Shown here: one piece after another, positions 6,370 through 10,450 of the stretch
Layout: every line of letters begins with the position of its first letter
How positions within the stretch are numbered: position 1 is the stretch's first letter
Source: Entrophospora sp. SA101
Lineage: Eukaryota; Glomeromycota; Glomeromycetes; Entrophosporales; Entrophosporaceae
Direction: 5' to 3'
Length of the DNA stretch: 10,450 nucleotides
NCBI GenBank assembly: GCA_958430865.1
Contig: CAUDNR010004401.1
Coordinates: 18,484 to 28,933 of the forward strand
Program-made: the position numbers and the translations under genes
Notes under the pieces: generated by a model
Database searches by the model: none
Told to the model about the DNA's origin: nothing
The model's input: only the letters and a program-made list of their open reading frames with translations

Positions 6370-6558
6370 GTTATAGACGCTTTATAACTAGGTAGGTGAG
6401 CGGAACAAAGAGGTATAAATTACATATATAGAAAATTCAAAACTTTAAGTAAAAATTCGTGTGATGGAATTATGGCGCAAAAGCGTGAAATTTTTCGGTA
6501 GTACGCAAAAGTAAAAATAATTTTTACAGGAATTTTTCGCAACCAAATTTTTCGATGC

Positions 6559-6623
6559 GGTAATACGTAAAGGTAATACGTAAAGGTAATACGTAAAGGT
6601 AATACATAAAGGTAATACGCAAA
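6559..6623. repeat. 13-bp tandem repeat GGTAATACGTAAA, five copies
   Basis: Units start at 6559, 6572, 6585, 6598 and 6611. The first three are identical, the fourth has CATAAA and the fifth CGCAAA. Each holds the palindrome TACGTA or a variant. The period is not a multiple of three, so it is not coding. Confidence 0.95.
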
Positions 6624-6887
6624 AGTGCAATGGGCAGAGCCCAGAATCTCCGACTCATAAATTTTTCAATGTGGTAATACTCAAAATTTTCGATCCAGTA
6701 ATACGTAAAGGTAATGCGTCAAAGTATGATCCAATTTTTTGATCCAAAGTAATACGCAAAAGTAAGAATAAATTTTTCGATAGTAAAACAAGAAAACATA
6801 GGACGAATTTTAACATGGAAAGGTAATACCCAAAAGTATCGACTATGCGAGAAAGGTTTCTAGAGATCCAAAACATAGCATACTCGC

Positions 6888-6952
6888 GGTAATACGTAAA
6901 GGTAGAATAATATAAGGAAGAGATAAAGAAATTTGTGCTTTTACGTATTACC
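6888..6952. repeat. Inverted pair of the 13-bp minisatellite unit
   Basis: GGTAATACGTAAA at 6888-6900 is followed by its exact reverse complement at 6940-6952, leaving 39 bp between. It could fold into a 13-bp stem. Confidence 0.75.
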
Positions 6953-6970
6953 AAGTGAAGATAACAATTT

Positions 6971-6983
6971 GGCACTTCGTGCC
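6971..6983. repeat. GGCACTTCGTGCC hairpin motif, copy 2
   Basis: Identical to the 5144-5156 copy and located 18 bp after the inverted minisatellite unit. The downstream flank (GGTATTCGAATGC) is not shared with the other copies. Confidence 0.7.
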
Positions 6984-7140
6984 TCAAACCTGGTATTCGA
7001 ATGCTCTGAGTGCGATTCAAAAAGTTTGCTTACCAACCTTCGTCTCGGGGGTTGACAAAAGTCCATCATTATTGACATCCATAACGATCACTAAAAGTGC
7101 ACATAAAAATTAGACTCCGCCATGTAACATTCGTGTCCAT

Positions 7141-7158
7141 CGTCAACATGTGTTGACG
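7141..7158. repeat. 18-bp palindrome CGTCAACATGTGTTGACG
   Basis: The arms CGTCAACA and TGTTGACG are exact reverse complements around TG. This is the size of a typical dimeric DNA-binding site, but no adjacent gene start supports an operator role. Confidence 0.6.
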
Positions 7159-7308
7159 GTCATCTATAAGTACCACTCCAGGAAAATGCTTATTTTGGCC
7201 TTGTATGTTGAATTCGAGTGCACTTATTTTTTGCGTTAATTTATTAGACTACTCGATCAATGCAACATTTGCAGGATGCTACCCAGTTCGGTCATAGCCC
7301 TCACAAAC

Positions 7309-7321
7309 GGCACTTTGTGCC
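7309..7321. repeat. GGCACTTTGTGCC hairpin motif, copy 3
   Basis: Differs from the other two copies only in the loop (TTT for TTC), leaving the stem intact. Confidence 0.6.
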
Positions 7322-7458
7322 TGGATCCTCGAGAGGCGACATGATAGCAAGCCAATCGTCACTGAACAAAGCAATCAAATAGCCAAAGAAAGCCGAAAAC
7401 ATCATCGAAAGGAAACAAATATCAAGCCAAATAGGCACCAAAACGGGTACCCAAAAAT

Positions 7459-7558
7459 AATTAGGTAACAGTATAATCATAAGTAGGTAGCAGTCTAATC
7501 ACAAGTAGGTAACAGTCTAACGTAAGTAGATAACAGTATATATATACTGTTATCTACT
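7459..7558. repeat. 22-bp direct repeats ending in a 34-bp perfect palindrome
   Basis: Units with the core AGTAGGTAACAGTCTAA start at 7459, 7481, 7503 (21 bp long) and 7524. The last unit continues into TATATATA and then its own reverse complement, giving a perfect 34-bp palindrome at 7525-7558. Such a palindrome could form a cruciform or mark a head-to-head join of two element ends. Confidence 0.85.
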
Positions 7559-7574
7559 GCCTGGTATATATCTA

Positions 7575-7949
7575 ATGATGGAAATATTCAAATGTCAAAT
7601 ACCAAAGTCAGTACGATATCTTGAGGATGTAATGAGAATGCACCAATTACTTATGAGTACAAAGGTTGTTTCTATAATTGTACCTTTAAAATGTTGATAT
7701 CTATTTTAAAAAATATGTCAACTGACACAAAATTTGAATCTACAGGAAAATGGCATAAATTATTTAGAAGATTCCTATACAACACCTCCACGTCAAGTTT
7801 ATAGTGAGTGGTTAGTCCCAACAGCAGGCACACCCTTAAAAAATCCTAATTTAGGAGTTACTCAAGAAGTTGCTCAAATTTAAAATATTGATAAAAAATT
7901 GGTTGAGGATTATGTAGAATGTAGGATCTTTAAAAAGATAACTTATTGA
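7575..7949 (+). pseudogene. Probable fragment of a spliced protein-coding gene with an in-frame stop
   Basis: An open stretch begins ATG ATG at 7575 (MEIFKCQIPKSVRYLEDVM..) and stops at 7697. A candidate intron overlaps it: donors GTTGTT at 7665 or GTACCT at 7680, a branch site CTGAC at 7722-7726, and acceptor CTACAG ending at 7745. From 7746 the phase-compatible frame reads like protein (ENGINYLEDSYTTPPRQVYS..VPTAGTPLKNPNLGV) to TAA 7881-7883. After that stop the same frame stays protein-like for 21 codons (NIDKKLVEDYVECRIFKK..) to TGA 7947-7949. Together these suggest an exon decayed by one nonsense change, or a gene that really ends at 7883. Both donor choices keep the phase. I do not recognise the family. 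Confidence 0.4.
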
Positions 7950-8141
7950 ATTTAACTGATGTTTTTCTTATAAAAAAACTTTACTCATTTCTACATCATT
8001 AAAAGCAAACTTCTTTGCTCTCAATATTCTTTAAACCTTTGCTTTCATAATATAAAATAAAAAAATATGTTTTACAGTATTAAAGCATAGTGCCTTTTTT
8101 CTATGTAAAGTTGTCAATTAAAATAATAATTAGGATTTTTG
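7950..8141. other. A+T-rich stretch without a supported gene
   Basis: T- and A-rich sequence between the pseudogene and the convergent small ORF. No repeats or motifs stand out; it may serve as 3' flanking sequence for both. Confidence 0.4.
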
Positions 8142-8375
8142 TCAAATTATTCCATGATTTACTAACTGATCACTCCACTTAATGTTTATTATTTTTCTTT
8201 CTTGGTAAATTTCATAACTAATCTTTTCTTTTTTTAGATAAGTTTCCAGTGTTTGAGTATCATTTATTTTGAAAATATAAGGTGCAATTTTTTCACCTTG
8301 TTCTTTCTTCAGAATACTTCTAATGGTGCTATAATTCTTGGGTTCCATAGTAGATCTGATGTAAATTAGTTTCAT
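8142..8375 (-). CDS. Small hypothetical protein (77 aa)
   Basis: The open frame starts MKLIYIRSTMEPKNYSTI and carries Lys/Ile/Tyr-rich sequence with alternating strand-helix character (KINDTQTLETYLKKEKISYEIYQERK). It has no signal peptide, membrane segment or recognisable motif. The amino-acid make-up is more varied than random A+T-rich frames usually give, which is the only support. It could also be one exon of a larger gene; no clear splice partners are visible. It converges on the decayed gene ending at 7949. Confidence 0.35.
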   Translation of the reverse strand: MKLIYIRSTMEPKNYSTIRSILKKEQGEKIAPYIFKINDTQTLETYLKKEKISYEIYQERKIINIKWSDQLVNHGII

Positions 8376-9026
8376 ATTAACTATTTTTATATAGGAGCAA
8401 TTCTATATATCACTTAACAAATGGGACATTGTAAAACTAATTGTGATGATAATAACTAAATTTGAACCCTGAAATTCTTGGTAATACCAATGTTCACTTT
8501 GTCTGGTTTTGTTGCAGCATGCCCCATATAAACTACTTTTTACATTTAAATGATTGATATAGTGGCAAGAGGAAGGAGGATAAAGTAAATAAATGTTTCA
8601 ATTAGTTATAATTATCAATGATTTTAAATCAATAATTTTTATATAAATATGATATATTTGTTCTCTCGAAGGTTCATTTAGTTTCAAATGATGTTAATAA
8701 AATTTTTAGACTTTTTAATTGTTGGAATTTATAATTTTTACCTGCACAATAAATTATTAAATTATTACATCACAAAAAATTTTCCAATTTAATAGGTTAT
8801 TTTCTTTTATGGGAAAATCCCATTCGGGTTTTAAACATTCAATTTTTTCTTTCTTAAAAATCTTTTAAAAAAATTTTTTTTTATTTTATATGATATAAAT
8901 AATTTTTTCTAACATACGTTTAATTTAACACGTCGTAATTTTTGAAAAAAAAATTTCATATTTTGGAATTATTCTTTTTTTTCTCGGTAGACATAACAAC
9001 CACAACCACAACTATAATAATCAAAA
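8376..9026. other. Intergenic region upstream of the zinc-finger gene
   Basis: Strongly A+T-rich, no supported gene. A 15-bp perfect inverted repeat ATGGGAAAATCCCAT lies at 8809-8823. Several poly-A and poly-T runs (for example around 8860-8885 and 8943-8955) could exclude nucleosomes upstream of the gene. Confidence 0.5.
8967..9026 (+). promoter_or_regulatory. Pyrimidine tract and A/C-rich leader of the zinc-finger gene
   Basis: A T/C-rich tract (8971-8987) ending in GGTAG is followed by an unstructured A/C-rich leader (ACATAACAACCACAACCACA..) and AATCAAAAATG with A at -3. Pyrimidine tracts before an A/C-rich leader are typical of fungal transcription starts. The tract plus TAG at 8988-8990 would also serve as a 3' splice site of a leader intron. 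Confidence 0.4.
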
Positions 9027-10280
9027 ATGATGAGCATTTCTAGTATCTTAAACAGTATATCTTCTGATAGAATTGACAAGGAAAGTAGTAGTAACATAAT
9101 CAGTAGCAGTAAGCTTAGTGGTAATGATAATATCTATAATAGTGCTATTGTTAGTAGCAGTGAGAACAGTAGCATTATTATTAATAGTCTTGATAATAGT
9201 TTTAATATTGGTAATAGTAGCACGAGTGGTTTTGATAATATCAATAATTCAAACGGTATGATTAATTTCAATAATACTCGAGTTGGTAATAATAATATTG
9301 ATAATAATGATTATTATCATCACAATGACACGGAAATCAACAACGATGAAAGGGACGAATTGGTGTTTTCGGATGATGATCCAGAATATTTGATGGAGAT
9401 TGATAATTTAATCAGACGTAAAGATGGAAAAATCCCATTCCTTGACATGGCTTTCAACCTTATATTCAAAAAAAGAAGAAAAAAGCCTGCAATCATTCAA
9501 ATCGATAATCTAGCAACGTCAAAAAATGTTCACAATGATGAGAATTGTGATCGTATTGATCAAACAGATAATAACATTAAATATAAAGCAGAAGATATCT
9601 TTTATGGTTCTGATCTTACAGAGATTGAAGAATCGACTAAAAAATCAAGAGGAAGAAAGAGATCATTTCCTAAAAATGCCAAAACGTGTGATAATAATAA
9701 AGATGATAATAATGATGATGACAATAATGGAGATGATAAGATGCAAAAAAATCAAATTTATAAGAAAAGAAAACTAAACGAATCAGCACAATCATCATCA
9801 TCATCACCACCAATAATAAAACAAAAAAGAAAATATAATAAAGAACATCCTAATCTCACCATCACTACAGTCACAACTGCTGCTACAACTACCGTAATAC
9901 CTCTTCCTACCACGCCAGATATGCCCAACACAATTGCCACTTCTACCTCATCGCAATCTGGTGGGAAAAAAAGTATTTTCAAATGTAGAGTTTTTGGATG
10001 TGAAAAGGTATTTAGCTCGTCAAGCAACCGTAGTAGACACCAACGTTTAAAGCATCTAGAAGATGACATTGATGATGAAGACAATGACGACAGCAACAAC
10101 AGTGATAACAACGACAACGATAACAACCATAAAGATGACAACAACAATAAAAACAAAAAGAACAAAAAAATCAAAAAAAAAAAGAGCAAGAACAATAAAG
10201 CCTACAAATGTAGTGAATGTGGCAAAAATTTTGCCATCATTAGTACCTTGAATCATCACAAACATTTACGCAAAGTTTAA
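9027..10280 (+). CDS. Asn-rich C2H2 zinc-finger protein, probable transcription regulator (417 aa)
   Basis: Two zinc-finger-like motifs lie at the C-terminus. The first has C320-x4-C325-x12-H338-x4-H343 (CRVFGCEKVFSSSSNRSRHQ..), matching the C2H2 consensus. The second, at 395-417, has CSECGKNF..L and H410/H411/H413, but the protein ends at Val417 before the position of the usual last His. A 51-residue Asp/Asn then Lys-rich linker separates them. Before these are an Asn/Ser-rich N-terminus (1-100), an acidic patch (DDDPEYLMEIDNLIRRK, near 117-132), a conserved-looking block with FLDMAFNLIFKKRRKKP, an AT-hook-like KKSRGRKRSF and a nuclear localisation signal KKRKLNE. It probably binds DNA in the nucleus; targets are unknown. 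The repeats are A+T-rich trinucleotides. ATG 9027 is followed at once by a second ATG; either could start. Confidence 0.75.
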   Translation: MMSISSILNSISSDRIDKESSSNIISSSKLSGNDNIYNSAIVSSSENSSIIINSLDNSFNIGNSSTSGFDNINNSNGMINFNNTRVGNNNIDNNDYYHHNDTEINNDERDELVFSDDDPEYLMEIDNLIRRKDGKIPFLDMAFNLIFKKRRKKPAIIQIDNLATSKNVHNDENCDRIDQTDNNIKYKAEDIFYGSDLTEIEESTKKSRGRKRSFPKNAKTCDNNKDDNNDDDNNGDDKMQKNQIYKKRKLNESAQSSSSSPPIIKQKRKYNKEHPNLTITTVTTAATTTVIPLPTTPDMPNTIATSTSSQSGGKKSIFKCRVFGCEKVFSSSSNRSRHQRLKHLEDDIDDEDNDDSNNSDNNDNDNNHKDDNNNKNKKNKKIKKKKSKNNKAYKCSECGKNFAIISTLNHHKHLRKV

Positions 10281-10313
10281 TTTTTTTTTATTAATATAGT
10301 GCTAGGAACTTAA

Positions 10314-10375
10314 TATTATGTATATATATATTTATGTTTGTCCATTCTTGTATATATTTTTAATATAAAATTTGC
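10314..10375 (+). terminator. Possible 3'-end formation signals of the zinc-finger gene
   Basis: TATTATGTATATATATATTT matches the fungal UAUGUA/UAUAUA-type efficiency element, and about 30 bp later an A-rich TAATATAAAA could act as the positioning element. No canonical AATAAA is seen directly. The elements are weak and the background is A+T-rich. Confidence 0.35.
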
Positions 10376-10450
10376 AGTGAATTTTTTTAAAGAAATAATA
10401 TTGTTATTAAAGGAAAAATCTGTAAATAACATATTAACAAATAATTACCT

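Larger units (their letters stand above)
6470..6960. repeat. Diffuse minisatellite-like region built from GGTAATACGTAAA and AATTTTTCGAT blocks
   Basis: Blocks of GGTAATACGTAAAGGT, AAAAGTAAGAATAA and ATTTTTCGAT recur irregularly, with an outlying fragment near 5740-5775. The minus-strand open frames here follow the repeat and give low-complexity Leu/Tyr/Arg peptides, so I call no gene. Apart from repeats I see nothing functional. Confidence 0.65.
7021..7458. other. Gene-poor stretch with slightly higher G+C
   Basis: No supported gene. It holds an 18-bp palindrome (7141-7158), a hairpin motif (7309-7321) and a short open frame from ATG 7341 interrupted by TAG 7380-7382 and ending at 7460. That frame reads as mixed polar sequence and could be a remnant of a transposable-element gene, but nothing identifies it. 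Confidence 0.4.

Noticed and set aside
6445..7020. Two minus-strand open frames (61 and 121 codons)
   Set aside because: They are translations of the GGTAATACGTAAA-type repeats, giving repeated Leu-Pro-Leu-Arg-Ile-Thr peptides; not real genes.
6971..7020. tRNA or tRNA-derived SINE, from GGTATTCGAATGC resembling a B box
   Set aside because: No A box at the right distance, no cloverleaf, and the B-box match is imperfect; the other hairpin copies lack it.
9526..10265. Several open frames overlapping the zinc-finger gene
   Set aside because: They are shadows of A+T-rich trinucleotide repeats, giving runs of Ile/Met/Val/Leu/Phe.

Overview
The window looks like nuclear DNA from an arbuscular mycorrhizal fungus (Glomeromycotina, most like Rhizophagus). 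The reasons are the very A+T-rich background, a gag/retropepsin polyprotein of a type I associate with Rhizophagus genomes, an F-box-like protein, dispersed GGCACTTCGTGCC hairpins, a GGTAATACGTAAA minisatellite, and an Asn/Asp-rich C2H2 zinc-finger protein. This assignment rests on recall and composition, not on a search.

Left part (3-2321, + strand): a degraded retroelement-type gene that enters from the left edge. It encodes a gag capsid-like region, a Pro/Gln repeat, a PPVY motif, a CCHC zinc knuckle and a retropepsin-like domain with DPGS in place of the usual DTGA. It is broken by an in-frame TGA (612-614) and by reading-frame changes, two of which sit at A8 and A9 runs. No reverse transcriptase or integrase follows. 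The coding signal ends at 2321, and an opposite-strand gene ends only 28 bp later.

Centre (2350-5720): a compact group of genes I cannot match to a known system. A small basic HTH-like protein (-) and a long coiled-coil, tail-anchored membrane protein (+) diverge from a 466-bp region. That region holds two sets of 10-bp-phased A/T repeats and a 45-bp tandem array of about 3.6 copies. The membrane-protein gene converges, with 8 bp between stops, on a small protein resembling the DUF3846 family. A 415-bp block with this gene's 5' part and upstream region is duplicated 624 bp away at about 98.6% identity (6 substitutions, no gaps), and the second copy is truncated. The layout suggests a mobile or virus-derived cassette, but no replication, capsid or integration hallmark is visible.

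Right of centre (5720-7560): an F-box-like gene (-), then about 1.2 kb of gene-poor repeats: a 13-bp minisatellite, inverted copies of it, hairpin motifs, an 18-bp palindrome, and 22-bp direct repeats ending in a 34-bp perfect palindrome.

Right part (7575-10450): a probable decayed spliced gene fragment, one small ORF on the minus strand, an A+T-rich upstream region, and a 417-codon gene for an Asn-rich, nuclear-looking C2H2 zinc-finger protein whose last finger stops short of its final histidine. Plausible fungal 3'-end signals follow.
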